A DNA stretch of 43,880 nt from Candidatus Galloscillospira excrementipullorum (GCA_018714125.1 DVNV01000053.1:1-43880), one strand, 5' to 3'; positions 31,907 through 39,745 are shown, counted from the stretch's first letter. The notes: generated by a model from the sequence alone, not told the origin. Made by a program: numbers and translations.

Positions 31907-32449
31907 ATGACCTTTTGGGAGACACTGCTGCTGGCGGTGGCATTGAGTATGGATGCCGTTGCCGTAAGCGTTGCCAACAGTTTGGCATATCGCTGCAAGG
32001 CAAGGGAAATGGCCGCCATGCCCTTGCTGTTCGGCGGCTTTCAGGGGCTGATGCCCTTGCTGGGCTACTGGGTGGGCGGCCTGTTTGCCGACCTTGTGCA
32101 CCGGTACGCCGGCATTGTCACTTTGGTGGTGCTGGGCTATATTGGTGCAAAGATGCTGTTTGACGGCCTGCGGGGAGAAAGCGGGGACGGTGCGGTCGGC
32201 ATGCTGACCTGGAGGGTGCTGCTGTTTCAGGCAATTGCCACGAGCATTGACGCGTTTGCCGTTGGCGTGAGTTTGCTTGCCATGGACGTCCGGGTCGTTC
32301 CGGCCTGCGCCACCATTGCCGTGACCACTTTTTTGTGCAGCCTGTTGGCGCTGTTTTTGGGACGGCGCTTTGGGACGGCTCTTGGAGACAAGGCCAAGGC
32401 GGCAGGAGGCCTGATTTTGCTGGCCATTGCCATCAAAGCAATTCTCTAA
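31907..32449 (+). CDS. mntP: manganese efflux pump MntP
   Basis: MntP exports Mn2+ to prevent manganese toxicity. The 180-residue, six-helix membrane protein has both conserved acidic signature repeats, ALSMDAVAVSVANSL (residues 10-24) and AIATSIDAFAVGVSLL, which line the transport path. The start at 31907 follows AGGGGGGAAGAGGG; the ORF-track start at 31796 lies inside the riboswitch. It is preceded by the yybP-ykoY manganese riboswitch, giving induction by its own substrate. A second, diverged family member is found at 42584..43156. Confidence 0.96.
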   Translation: MTFWETLLLAVALSMDAVAVSVANSLAYRCKAREMAAMPLLFGGFQGLMPLLGYWVGGLFADLVHRYAGIVTLVVLGYIGAKMLFDGLRGESGDGAVGMLTWRVLLFQAIATSIDAFAVGVSLLAMDVRVVPACATIAVTTFLCSLLALFLGRRFGTALGDKAKAAGGLILLAIAIKAIL

Positions 32450-32465
32450 AGGAAAAGGGAAAAAG

Positions 32466-32508
32466 TGCCGCCGCAGGGGCAGCCGTTAAGGCTGCCCCTG
32501 CGGCGGCA
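32466..32508 (-). terminator. hairpin between convergent mntP and spoIIP
   Basis: A perfect 19-bp stem (TGCCGCCGCAGGGGCAGCC and complement) with loop GTTAA. On the minus strand CTTTTTCCC follows, so it terminates spoIIP. Confidence 0.8.
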
Positions 32509-32511
32509 TTG

Positions 32512-32540
32512 GGGGAGGGGGCCTTCCCGGCCCCCTCCCC
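32512..32540. terminator. second hairpin between convergent mntP and spoIIP
   Basis: GGGGAGGGGGCC-TTCCC-GGCCCCCTCCCC is a 12-bp perfect hairpin directly next to the first one. It has no T-run on the plus strand, but together the two form a strong transcription barrier. Confidence 0.6.
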
Positions 32541-32591
32541 ATTAAAAAAGTCGGAAGCGTACGGAGTTTTACATGTTGAGTTGTGCTTTGG

Positions 32592-33599
32592 TCAGGAGCT
32601 GCGCTCTTGCAGAAGCTGCGCAATGCCTGCCGCCAGCAGCTCCACGGAGGCGTCGGCCTGAGCCTGGGTGTTTGCACAGGTTCCGACCTCAACCAGCATG
32701 GCTCCGGGCAGCAGGTGCTGGTTGTATCGGTTGGCTGAGATGTGGATGGGGCGCATCAGCCCCGGGGTGGTTTGCTCCAAAATTTGATAAAGACGCGCAG
32801 CCAACGCAAGATTTTCCTTCCAGTTTGGGTGTTCCAGCCCGTTTTTGGGGCTGCCCACCACCAGCATGAGCTGTGCGGCGCTGACGCCGTCAACCGTGAG
32901 CAGGGGCCGGTATTTGACGCCCTGCGCCGAAATCATGGAGTCCCGGTGCAAATCGACAATGATGCGTATGGAGGGATTCTCGGCCAGCACCTCTTCGGCC
33001 ACGGTGCGGCTCTTGTTGTAGGCCTGGTTGAAGGAGGGAGTGTCGCAGTGGGTGGTGTCGTGAATCACACAGACGCCCAGACGCTCCAGTGCCGCTGCCA
33101 AAGTGTCGCCCACGGCGACAACGTTGTTTTTGTCGTCCTGGTCGTAGGTGGAGGCGTCGGGGTCGTAATAGGAGGCGCCGTCGGAGTAGGCTTCGGTGGT
33201 GTGCGTGTGTAAAATCAGGACCTGGGGCCCTTCGGCGGGCGCCCCCAGGGAGGGGAGGTTTTCCAGCAGGGTGTTGTAGTCAATTTCAAGGCCGGACAGG
33301 TTCTGATAGTATACGCCGTTAGCGCCCTCGTAGCCTCCTGAAGCCCCCGAGATGCTGATGGAGGAGACCGGAAGCATGCCTTCGGGAATGGGGCCCTCGT
33401 CGGGGGAGGGCTGGGAGAGGATGAGCGAGGGCAGGGGCCGGCTCGATTCGTCCTCTCCCTCGGGCGCCGGCGTGGCCGAGGTGGGAAGCATGAGAAAAAA
33501 ACAAAGGGCTGCCAAAAAGCCGCCCATCGTGTTGAGCAGTGCGATTTGAGACAGTGCCGAAAGGCGGGAAAGCCTTTTGCCTGTGCGCACAACTGCCAT
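32592..33599 (-). CDS. spoIIP: stage II sporulation protein P
   Basis: SpoIIP is the mother-cell amidase/endopeptidase that, with SpoIID and SpoIIM, removes septal peptidoglycan and drives engulfment. The 335-residue protein has an N-terminal membrane anchor (about 21-40), a variable Pro/Ser/Glu linker (45-110), and the amidase-like domain beginning VLILHTHTTEAYS (catalytic His pair), with IIVDLHRDS and the end LVEVGTCANTQAQADASVELLA. The start at 33599 follows AAAGGGGGT. It is convergent with mntP, whereas in Bacillus spoIIP directly follows gpr in the same direction; an inversion plus the mntP insertion is inferred. Confidence 0.95.
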   Translation of the reverse strand: MAVVRTGKRLSRLSALSQIALLNTMGGFLAALCFFLMLPTSATPAPEGEDESSRPLPSLILSQPSPDEGPIPEGMLPVSSISISGASGGYEGANGVYYQNLSGLEIDYNTLLENLPSLGAPAEGPQVLILHTHTTEAYSDGASYYDPDASTYDQDDKNNVVAVGDTLAAALERLGVCVIHDTTHCDTPSFNQAYNKSRTVAEEVLAENPSIRIIVDLHRDSMISAQGVKYRPLLTVDGVSAAQLMLVVGSPKNGLEHPNWKENLALAARLYQILEQTTPGLMRPIHISANRYNQHLLPGAMLVEVGTCANTQAQADASVELLAAGIAQLLQERSS

Positions 33600-33646
33600 A
33601 AAATAACCCCCTTTGGATGCCGGATGGACAAGATGGCATCTGTCAA

Positions 33647-33675
33647 AACCTATGCAGGGGGCAGGGCGGTTATGC
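33647..33675 (-). promoter_or_regulatory. possible sigma-E (mother-cell) promoter for spoIIP
   Basis: On the minus strand GCATAAC (33675-33669) and CATAGGTT (33654-33647) are spaced by 14 nt. The Bacillus sigma-E consensus is GHATATT-N14-CATACAHT; matches are 5 of 7 and 6 of 8. The site lies between the upstream small gene and spoIIP, the expected place. Confidence 0.42.
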
Positions 33676-33696
33676 GCGGCAGGTCAGGATGTTGCC

Positions 33697-34011
33697 TTAA
33701 GGGGAGACGGCGTGCCGGGCAAGGGCACACACCCCCAGCACGGTCTGAAAATTGACGGGCAGCGTAAGGCGCAGCATTTGATGAAGCCTTGCACTGCCCT
33801 GCTCAAAATTCTCCACCAGAGAGGCCGGAATCAGATAGTGCCGGTCCAAAATGCGCAGGATGAGGCCCTCCTGACGCCGCTCCAGCGCAAGCACCGCGTC
33901 GGGAGAGTCGGAAAGGGAGAGGCCTCCCGCCGAAAGATTGAGCCCGGTGATGGTGAAAATGGCCAGGGAAAAGAGAACAAAGGCAATCAAAAAGCTTCCT
34001 TTTTTATCCAT
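33697..34011 (-). CDS. small single-pass membrane protein upstream of spoIIP
   Basis: A 104-residue protein I do not recognise. The N-terminus MDKKGSFLIAFVLFSLAIFTITGL gives one membrane segment (about 7-24) with a short cytoplasmic end; the remainder is a helical, mixed-charge extracytoplasmic part. The start at 34011 follows AGGAGG; the ORF-track start at 34164 includes the promoter region of the divergent gene. It ends 97 nt before spoIIP on the same strand, and a possible sigma-E promoter lies in that gap. Position suggests a sporulation connection, but that is inference only. Confidence 0.7.
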   Translation of the reverse strand: MDKKGSFLIAFVLFSLAIFTITGLNLSAGGLSLSDSPDAVLALERRQEGLILRILDRHYLIPASLVENFEQGSARLHQMLRLTLPVNFQTVLGVCALARHAVSP

Positions 34012-34120
34012 TTTGCGACCTCCTGACGAAAAGAAATTATCAAAAAAACAGCTAATTTTCAGGCAACTCAGCAGCAGTCCTTTACATTGCCAAAACTCAA
34101 ACGCAAGAAAGGTGAAATTT

Positions 34121-34165
34121 TTGACAAATGTGTATATTGCGCGTACAAATGGCATTTGATACAAT
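34121..34165 (+). promoter_or_regulatory. two overlapping sigma-A promoters for the symporter
   Basis: P1: TTGACA (34121-34126), 17 nt, TACAAA (34144-34149). P2: TTGCGC (34137-34142), 17 nt, TACAAT (34160-34165). The P2 -35 box lies inside the P1 spacer, so only one can be occupied at a time. Confidence 0.7.
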
Positions 34166-34234
34166 GGTAGCGTCTCTGTAAGGGCGTATACATTTATTCA
34201 ACAATTCAGCAAAACGGGTTTCAAGGAGGGTATC

Positions 34235-35524
34235 ATGAGTCAAATTACCAAGCAAAGTGTCCTAAAGTCATATCGATTTCCACTCATTCTGCTCGCGTCA
34301 ATTGCCGTGGGTTGTGTGATCGGTGTTATAGCCGGGGAAAAAGCCGTGGTGTTAAAGCCGTTTGGTGACGTGTTTTTGAACCTGATTTTCACCCTGGTGG
34401 TTCCAATTGTATTTTTCTCCATCAGCTCCTCCATTGCCTCGATGGTCAACTTGCACCGTTTGGGAAAAATTCTGCTGTGGATGCTGATTGTGTTTGTTGT
34501 CACCGGACTGATTGCGTCGGTGATTATGATTGGGTTGTGCAAGGCCATCCCTCCGGTGGGAGACACCCAGTTCGAGCTTGACGAAACCGCCACGGTTGAG
34601 CCGCTCAAGTTCAGCGAGCAGGTGGTCAATGCCCTGACGGTCAGCGACTTCCCCAATCTGATTTCGCGCTCCAACATGTTGCCGCTCATTTTGTTTACCA
34701 TTTTCTTTGGCGCGGTTACAGCCAGTTTCGGGGAAAAGGCGGCATCGGTCATCCGGTTTTTGAACCTGATGGCTGAAATTTTCCTCAAGATGGTCAACAT
34801 GGTCATGTACTATGCCCCGATTGGCCTTGGTGCGTACTTTGCCTATCTGGTGGGAGATCTCGGTCCCCAGCTCATCGGCACATATACCCGCACCGTTGTC
34901 TTCATCTATCTGCCTGCCTGCATCGTCTATTTTGTCGTGTTTTTTGCCCTGTATACCTATGTTGCGGGCGGCAAGCAGGGCGTGAAGACCTTTTTCAAAA
35001 ACGCGCTTAACCCCGTGGCCACCTCTTTGGCCACCCAGAGCAGCATTGCCACGCTGCCCGTCAACCTGACGGCGGCCGAGCGCATCGGCGTGCCCAAGGA
35101 CATCCGCGAGATCGTGCTGCCCATCGGCGCCACCATGCACATGGACGGCACCTGCTTCTCTTCCATTTTGAAGATTACCGTCATGTTCGGAATCTTCGGC
35201 CGTCCCTTTGAGGGGATTGGCACCTATGTGTCTGCCATTTTGATTTCCATTATGTGCGGCATGGTCATGTCGGGCGTGCCGGGCGGCGGCCTGATTGGAG
35301 AGGCGCTGCTCATGAGCATCTACGGATTCCCGGCATCGGCTTACCCCATCATTGTCACCATTGGCTTCTTGGTTGACGCTCCCGCCACTATGATCAACGC
35401 CGTGGGCGACACGGTGGCCGCCATGCTGGTCACGCGCTTTGTCGAAGGAAAAGACTGGCTGGAAAGAAAGCTGGGCAAAAAGACCGGCGAGCCGGCTGAG
35501 GCCAAGACGGCGCAGTCCGTTTAA
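34235..35524 (+). CDS. dicarboxylate/amino acid:cation symporter (DAACS family)
   Basis: A 429-residue secondary transporter of the GltP/GltT/DctA family that couples uptake of glutamate/aspartate or C4-dicarboxylates to H+ or Na+. About eight membrane helices and two re-entrant loops are present; the family motifs are the first serine-rich hairpin SSSIASM, GATMHMDGTCF in helix 7, the second hairpin MSGVPGGGLIGEA, and NAVGDTVAAML in helix 8. Substrate choice cannot be made safely from the sequence. The ribosome-binding site is AAGGAGGG. It is monocistronic, with two promoters and a strong terminator. Confidence 0.94.
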   Translation: MSQITKQSVLKSYRFPLILLASIAVGCVIGVIAGEKAVVLKPFGDVFLNLIFTLVVPIVFFSISSSIASMVNLHRLGKILLWMLIVFVVTGLIASVIMIGLCKAIPPVGDTQFELDETATVEPLKFSEQVVNALTVSDFPNLISRSNMLPLILFTIFFGAVTASFGEKAASVIRFLNLMAEIFLKMVNMVMYYAPIGLGAYFAYLVGDLGPQLIGTYTRTVVFIYLPACIVYFVVFFALYTYVAGGKQGVKTFFKNALNPVATSLATQSSIATLPVNLTAAERIGVPKDIREIVLPIGATMHMDGTCFSSILKITVMFGIFGRPFEGIGTYVSAILISIMCGMVMSGVPGGGLIGEALLMSIYGFPASAYPIIVTIGFLVDAPATMINAVGDTVAAMLVTRFVEGKDWLERKLGKKTGEPAEAKTAQSV

Positions 35525-35544
35525 CAGCCTGTGGTTAGGAGAGC

Positions 35545-35589
35545 CTTCAAAGGGCGTGCTTCCCAAAGGGGAGCACGCCCTTTTTGAAG
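35545..35589 (+). terminator. terminator after the symporter
   Basis: A long stem with AAGGGCGTGCT / AGCACGCCCTT and outer CTTCAA / TTGAAG pairing, with TTTTT after the inner stem. Confidence 0.88.
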
Positions 35590-35622
35590 TTTGTGGCAGG
35601 CCGTGCTGAAGGGCAATATGCC

Positions 35623-35651
35623 TTGCATCGCAGGCTGGGATATGGTATACT
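35623..35651 (+). promoter_or_regulatory. sigma-A promoter for the cyclophilin gene
   Basis: TTGCAT (35623-35628) and TATACT (35646-35651) have a 17-nt spacer, 51 nt before the start codon. Confidence 0.82.
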
Positions 35652-35702
35652 GAAACAACCTGGTACAAGAAGGCGTTTGATTTGCGAAGGAGGGAATTTC
35701 CC

Positions 35703-36278
35703 GTGAAAAAACACCCCATTGCCACCATTGAAATGTCGAGCGGAAAGAATATTGTGATAGAGCTTTACCCCGAGGAGGCGCCAAACACCTGCGCCAGCTT
35801 CATCTGGCTGGCCAACCGGGGGCGTTACGACAACAAGACGGTGGATCGCATTGTGCCCGGCTTTGTCATTCAGCCAAGCTATTCGGAGTTTGACCATGAA
35901 GAATGCAAGTATGAAATCGACGGCGAGTTTTTGAGCAACGGATTTCCCAACCATCTCAAAAACGACGTGGGCTGCATTGCCATGGGAGGCGACGGCAAGA
36001 GCAGGGCTTCGGGCTGTGAATTTTATTTTACGCTGGCCTATCACGAGCGTCTGGACGGGAACTATCCCGTGTTTGGCAAGGTGATTGAGGGCTGGGACGA
36101 GGTGGAGAGGCTTGAGCATGTGGAGCTTGTCAACGTGCCCTGCTCGCACCCCGGCATTGAAATCAACCGCCCCGTAACGCCTGAAACCATGGTGCGCGTT
36201 CGGGTGGAGACCTTCGGCGAGAGCTATCCCGAGCCCGTGAAGCTGCCCAAGCAGGCGGCCGGCGGGGAAAACAAGTAA
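35703..36278 (+). CDS. cyclophilin-type peptidyl-prolyl cis-trans isomerase
   Basis: A 191-residue cytoplasmic prolyl isomerase. The fold is clear: ELYPEEAPNTCASFIWLANRGRYDNKTVDRIVPGFVIQ, GCIAMGGDGKSRASGCEFYFTLAYHERLDGNYPVFGKVIEG. It is diverged: the usual GSQFFI is GCEFYF, and the catalytic arginine of the RxxxxF motif lies in DRIVPGF. Two Cys and several extra acidic residues (FDHEECKYEIDGEF) occupy the loop after strand 4. I chose GTG 35703, 8 nt after AAGGAGGG; the ORF-track start overlaps that site. A lipoprotein gene follows after 25 nt. Confidence 0.9.
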   Translation: MKKHPIATIEMSSGKNIVIELYPEEAPNTCASFIWLANRGRYDNKTVDRIVPGFVIQPSYSEFDHEECKYEIDGEFLSNGFPNHLKNDVGCIAMGGDGKSRASGCEFYFTLAYHERLDGNYPVFGKVIEGWDEVERLEHVELVNVPCSHPGIEINRPVTPETMVRVRVETFGESYPEPVKLPKQAAGGENK

Positions 36279-36303
36279 ACGTAGAAAAAAGGATGATGTT
36301 CCC

Positions 36304-36777
36304 ATGATGCAAAGAAAGAGTGTGCTGTGCCTTGGCATGTTGCTTTTGCTGGCCCTGATGCTGGCCTTTGCCGGATGCAGCACGGATGAGGACGAGACGG
36401 GCGACGTGTGCGAAAGCCTGGAGGAGCTTGGCGAGAAGGTGGGATACTCCGTCAACACCCCCATGTACCTGCCGGGAACGGGATACACCGAGACCTATCG
36501 TGCCCTTGAGGGGAATGTGGCGCAGATTGTCTACCAGAGTGACGAGCAGACCATCACCTTCACTATGGCAAAGGAACCCGACAAGGACCTGCTGGGAGAC
36601 GTGAGCGAATTTACGGAGCAGTTTGAGAGCACCTGCAAGGGATTTTCGGTGCCTCTTTACGGCAAGGACGAGGTGGCTTACGCGGCGCAGTGGAGCGAAA
36701 ATGACAAGACGTTTGCCCTGCGCTTTGAGGTGGGCATCACGCCCGAACTCTTTGACGAGGTCATCAAGGGCGTGTAG
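36304..36777 (+). CDS. small lipoprotein, DUF4367-like
   Basis: A 157-residue predicted lipoprotein. The signal peptide ends in the lipobox LAFAGC, making Cys25 the lipidated residue. The mature part begins with an acidic stretch (STDEDETGDVCESLEELGEK) and continues with VNTPMYLPGTGYTETYRALEGNVAQIVYQ, a pattern like DUF4367 domains found in clostridial surface proteins. Function unknown. It starts 25 nt after the cyclophilin gene and ends before a strong terminator, so the two probably form one unit. Two ATGs (36304 and 36307) are equally possible starts. Confidence 0.78.
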   Translation: MMQRKSVLCLGMLLLLALMLAFAGCSTDEDETGDVCESLEELGEKVGYSVNTPMYLPGTGYTETYRALEGNVAQIVYQSDEQTITFTMAKEPDKDLLGDVSEFTEQFESTCKGFSVPLYGKDEVAYAAQWSENDKTFALRFEVGITPELFDEVIKGV

Positions 36778-37114
36778 CGCGGCAAAGCCTGCCGGGAATT
36801 GGCCGTCTTTGAAAAAGGCGCGGTGTCCCTAAAGCGCAGGGGCCCTGGGGAAAATGAGAGGCAGCAGGGCAACCGGCTGCGCAGAGGGCGGCAAAAAAAA
36901 CGGCAAGAAATAAAAAGGCCGGGCAGAGAAGGGAAAAAACTTCTCTGCCCGGCTTTTTTGCCTTTTGGGGCAGCTTTTGCAGCATGTGGTCACGACGGCA
37001 AATACAGGGAGGCTTTGTGCGGGGTGGCAATGCGGCGTGGGGGAAAAACCGGGGGCAGAGCAGGAACTTTTGGGAAGGTTTTGAGCCTAAACAAAAAAGG
37101 AGGTGCACCCCTTT
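36778..37114. other. intergenic region between two lipoprotein genes
   Basis: This 337-bp gap holds the terminator at 36918-36959 and, at its end, the ribosome-binding site AAGGAGGT. I did not find a convincing promoter for the downstream lipoprotein, nor a small gene. Confidence 0.5.
36918..36959 (+). terminator. terminator after the small lipoprotein
   Basis: GCCGGGCAGAGAAG pairs with CTTCTCTGCCCGGC (14 bp), followed by TTTTTT. A preceding A-run makes it usable in both directions. Confidence 0.9.
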
Positions 37115-37894
37115 GTGAAAAAACATATAAAATGGGCCCTGGGGTTTGGCTGCCTGCTGGCCCTGGCGGGATGCGCCCGCACTTTGGTGATTGGGCCCCA
37201 GGAGGGCGTCGCCGTGCTGCTCAGGGTGACAAAGGATCAGACCACGGTGGAAATTGAAAGCCCGGACAGCATTGAGCAAATCACGGACGGGCTCAACAGA
37301 CCAACGTATGAGCAGCTCGAGCTGGATTCGGTGGGCGCAGGAGAAGGCTATATTCTGGAGTGGTATGACGGGCAGGGCCGGCTTGCCGCGCAGGCACAGG
37401 TTCTCGATGAGCAGACGGTGTGCTGTCAGGAGGGGCTGTATCACGTCAGGGAGGGGCAGCAGGGCCTCGACCTGGGGCTGCTGGAGCAGATGCTGGAACA
37501 GGAGCGGGAGCAGCAAGACGGGACGCCGGTTCGGGTGGAGTATGCCGACGGGGAGCCAGCGCACCGGGAAGGCGACTGGTATGCGTGCACGGTGGACGAC
37601 TCCGACCAGGCCGTGGAGGTCGTGTTCCATGCAAAGCAGGAGCTGCGCAACGTCAAGGTGGTGCATCTGGAGTGGAAGGAGGACGAAAGGACGGGGGAAA
37701 TGGTCTTTGAGGCGTCAAAGGAGTACGGAAGCTTTGACCGTCTGACGCAGGACACCCCTTTGTTTGTCCGCATGGCCTTTGTGGGCGTGATTCCCCATGT
37801 GGGGATTTCCTTTGAGACCACGGATGCGGGGGTGCGGCACTATGCCGTCGCCATGAGCGGGAAGGACGCCTCCCTGCTGTTGATTGAAATTTAA
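37115..37894 (+). CDS. lipoprotein of unknown function
   Basis: A 259-residue predicted lipoprotein with lipobox LALAGC and Cys20 as the modified residue. The mature part is beta-rich and acidic, with a Gln/Glu-rich helix in the middle (LLEQMLEQEREQQDG, about 130-145). No domain is recognised. The GTG at 37115 follows AAGGAGGT by 11 nt; the ORF-track GTG at 37103 overlaps that site and is rejected. It faces the DUF2974 hydrolase gene across a shared hairpin. Confidence 0.75.
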   Translation: MKKHIKWALGFGCLLALAGCARTLVIGPQEGVAVLLRVTKDQTTVEIESPDSIEQITDGLNRPTYEQLELDSVGAGEGYILEWYDGQGRLAAQAQVLDEQTVCCQEGLYHVREGQQGLDLGLLEQMLEQEREQQDGTPVRVEYADGEPAHREGDWYACTVDDSDQAVEVVFHAKQELRNVKVVHLEWKEDERTGEMVFEASKEYGSFDRLTQDTPLFVRMAFVGVIPHVGISFETTDAGVRHYAVAMSGKDASLLLIEI

Positions 37895-37906
37895 GGCAAG
37901 GGGCAT

Positions 37907-37928
37907 AAAAAAGGCGCCCTGCGGCGCC
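37907..37928 (-). terminator. terminator for the DUF2974 hydrolase gene
   Basis: On the minus strand GGCGCC-GCAG-GGCGCC is followed by TTTTTT. It lies between the convergent lipoprotein and hydrolase genes. Confidence 0.75.
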
Positions 37929-37998
37929 CTGAAGGGAAAAAGCAGGCGAAAGGCCGGCGCTGGGCAGCCGGCCCCCCTCCCAACGGGGAAGGGGAAGG

Positions 37999-39156
37999 CT
38001 ACTCTTCGTTTTGCATTTTGTCTTTGAGCAAAAGCACCTGCTCATGCACGAGGTCTTTCATCTCCTCGGCGCTGGCACGGATGAGCGCGCCGATGGTCTG
38101 TGAGATGACCCGCCTGACCGAGGGGTCGGTGTCGCGGACGGCTTCGTAGATGGTCTTGAGGCTGCGGCGCCAATTGGTGGTGAGGTCGTAGAAGGTGACG
38201 GCGTCGGTGTGCTCAAGGATGCTGTAAAGGGCGTCGACGAAGGTTTTGCGCGTGTCGATGTCGAGCTCGTTTAGCCAGGCGTTGAGGGTCCTGTTGGTGT
38301 ATTTGGAAAAATTGTCGACATCCTTGATGTAGACAAAGGAGCCGTCGCGCACAATCCAGGAGAAGGGGTCATGCTGAAAGAGCGTGAAGGCATTGCTGGC
38401 CACCACAAAATAGCTCTCGTGCTGCTCGAGCATCAGGCCGATGATGGCGGTCTGGGGGATGGTCTTGTGAATGAGGGAGGAGATGGAGCGGTAGGCCGGG
38501 GAGTCAAACACTTCGGAGGGAAAGCCGGGACCGTCGTGGTTGTAGACGCGCAAAATGCGCGAACGCACCTCCCCGGGCAGGTTCATGGCCGCATAGACAG
38601 CCAGGTTCCCTCCCTTGGAGTGACCGCCCAGAATCAGAGTGCCCCGGCTGATGCGCGCAATCTGCTCGGCATAGCGCAGCGCCGAATGCTGGGAGGGGAT
38701 GTCCTTGGAGAAGGAGAGGTTAAAATCCTCCTTCCAGCCGATGACAGTGGCGTCGGTGCCGCGATAGGCGATGTAGTGCAGCGTGTCGCTCAAATGAAAG
38801 GTGATGGCCGAAAACTGCTCCTCTTCCGCACGGTCGACCACGCAGACGTGCTGCGCGGCCCTGACGCCGCCAAATCGTTTGCTGAGTGCGGCGCAGCGCA
38901 TGAGGGCGATGTTGCCGTCCGGATTCCAGGTGTGCCGGACGTAGGAGCCGCCAAAGCACTTGGAGAAGATGTCGGAGAGCGACCCACTGCAGGGAGTGGC
39001 GCAGGCGTCGCACTTGCGGTAGTTGAGGTAGGAGAGCTGCGAGAGAATCAGACTGTCGACCTCGCAGAAGGGGCGCTCGTCAAAACTTTGGTGGCCAAAT
39101 TCCCTGATGTAGGACACGATGTTGCCGTTGCCTCGTGAATTTGTGTGGCTTGACAT
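37999..39156 (-). CDS. DUF2974 (Mbeg1-like) alpha/beta hydrolase
   Basis: A 385-residue lipase-like protein of the DUF2974 family. The nucleophile elbow GGHSKGGNLAVYAA (Ser180) and the oxyanion-side YRGTD (131-135) are clear; the acid residue is probably in YNHDGPGF. There is no signal peptide. An N-terminal insert LNYRKCDACATPCSG (about 44-58) carries three closely spaced cysteines that could bind metal. The C-terminal 90 residues are helical and charged. Substrate unknown. It has its own sigma-A promoter and terminator. The start at 39156 follows GGGGAGAGAGGA. Confidence 0.87.
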   Translation of the reverse strand: MSSHTNSRGNGNIVSYIREFGHQSFDERPFCEVDSLILSQLSYLNYRKCDACATPCSGSLSDIFSKCFGGSYVRHTWNPDGNIALMRCAALSKRFGGVRAAQHVCVVDRAEEEQFSAITFHLSDTLHYIAYRGTDATVIGWKEDFNLSFSKDIPSQHSALRYAEQIARISRGTLILGGHSKGGNLAVYAAMNLPGEVRSRILRVYNHDGPGFPSEVFDSPAYRSISSLIHKTIPQTAIIGLMLEQHESYFVVASNAFTLFQHDPFSWIVRDGSFVYIKDVDNFSKYTNRTLNAWLNELDIDTRKTFVDALYSILEHTDAVTFYDLTTNWRRSLKTIYEAVRDTDPSVRRVISQTIGALIRASAEEMKDLVHEQVLLLKDKMQNEE

Positions 39157-39224
39157 GGATATCCTCTCTCCCCTTAAAAAAGACAGGCCTTGCGGAAAAA
39201 AGGGCCCGTTTTGGAATGAAATTT

Positions 39225-39253
39225 ATTATAAAGGATTTTTTCTTCGAAATCAA
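39225..39253 (-). promoter_or_regulatory. sigma-A promoter for the DUF2974 hydrolase
   Basis: On the minus strand TTGATT (39253-39248) and TATAAT (39230-39225) have a 17-nt spacer. Confidence 0.78.
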
Positions 39254-39350
39254 TCGGCAAAAACACACCGCAAAGAAGTGAGGGCCCAAAAAGAGGGCGC
39301 AGACCAAAATGCGCCTGACAATGGATTGGCCGGGCCACGGCAGCCTTTTC

Positions 39351-39380
39351 TTGACAAGGGACAGGGTGGGGCGATACAAT
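39351..39380 (+). promoter_or_regulatory. sigma-A promoter upstream of the large lipoprotein
   Basis: TTGACA (39351-39356) and TACAAT (39375-39380) have an 18-nt spacer. The next gene starts 366 nt further on. Confidence 0.7.
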
Positions 39381-39680
39381 CGGAAGGACACCCCTTAAAA
39401 GACAGGCTTGCCGGGGCGGCGGCAAAGACAGGCAAGGCGAATTATGTAAAGCAAGATACCATTACAGATATACCTGCCCGGCCGACGGAGGCCCCTGCCG
39501 GGCCGGCGGGCGGCAGGCCGGGCGGAAGGTTTGGGGAAAGCCCGAAAAACAGAGGTTTTTTCCAAAGGAGAGGCCGGCTGCACAAGGCGTTTTGACGCAT
39601 GACAAGGGAATTGCCTTTTCACATGACACTTTTGACGGGGGCATGGTTCAAAAGGGCCGGCAGGGCCCCTGCGGGCAAAA

Positions 39681-39719
39681 GGCGCTGCGGCGCAGAAGGA
39701 AACAGGCGCTGCGGCGCAG
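39681..39719 (+). repeat. two 15-bp direct repeats, each containing a palindrome
   Basis: GGCGCTGCGGCGCAG occurs at 39681-39695 and 39705-39719, a 24-bp period. Each copy contains the perfect inverted repeat CTGCG-G-CGCAG. They lie just before the ribosome-binding site of the large lipoprotein gene. Confidence 0.6.
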
Positions 39720-39745
39720 GACATTCGGACAAGGAGATGAGGTCA

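Larger units (their letters stand above)
39157..39745. other. 589-bp region between the hydrolase and the large lipoprotein
   Basis: It contains the minus-strand hydrolase promoter, a plus-strand promoter at 39351-39380, GC-rich hairpins around 39475-39522, and the paired palindromes at 39681-39719. The ORFs listed here look like shadows. If the plus-strand promoter is the only one, the large lipoprotein has a leader of about 360 nt. Confidence 0.6.
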
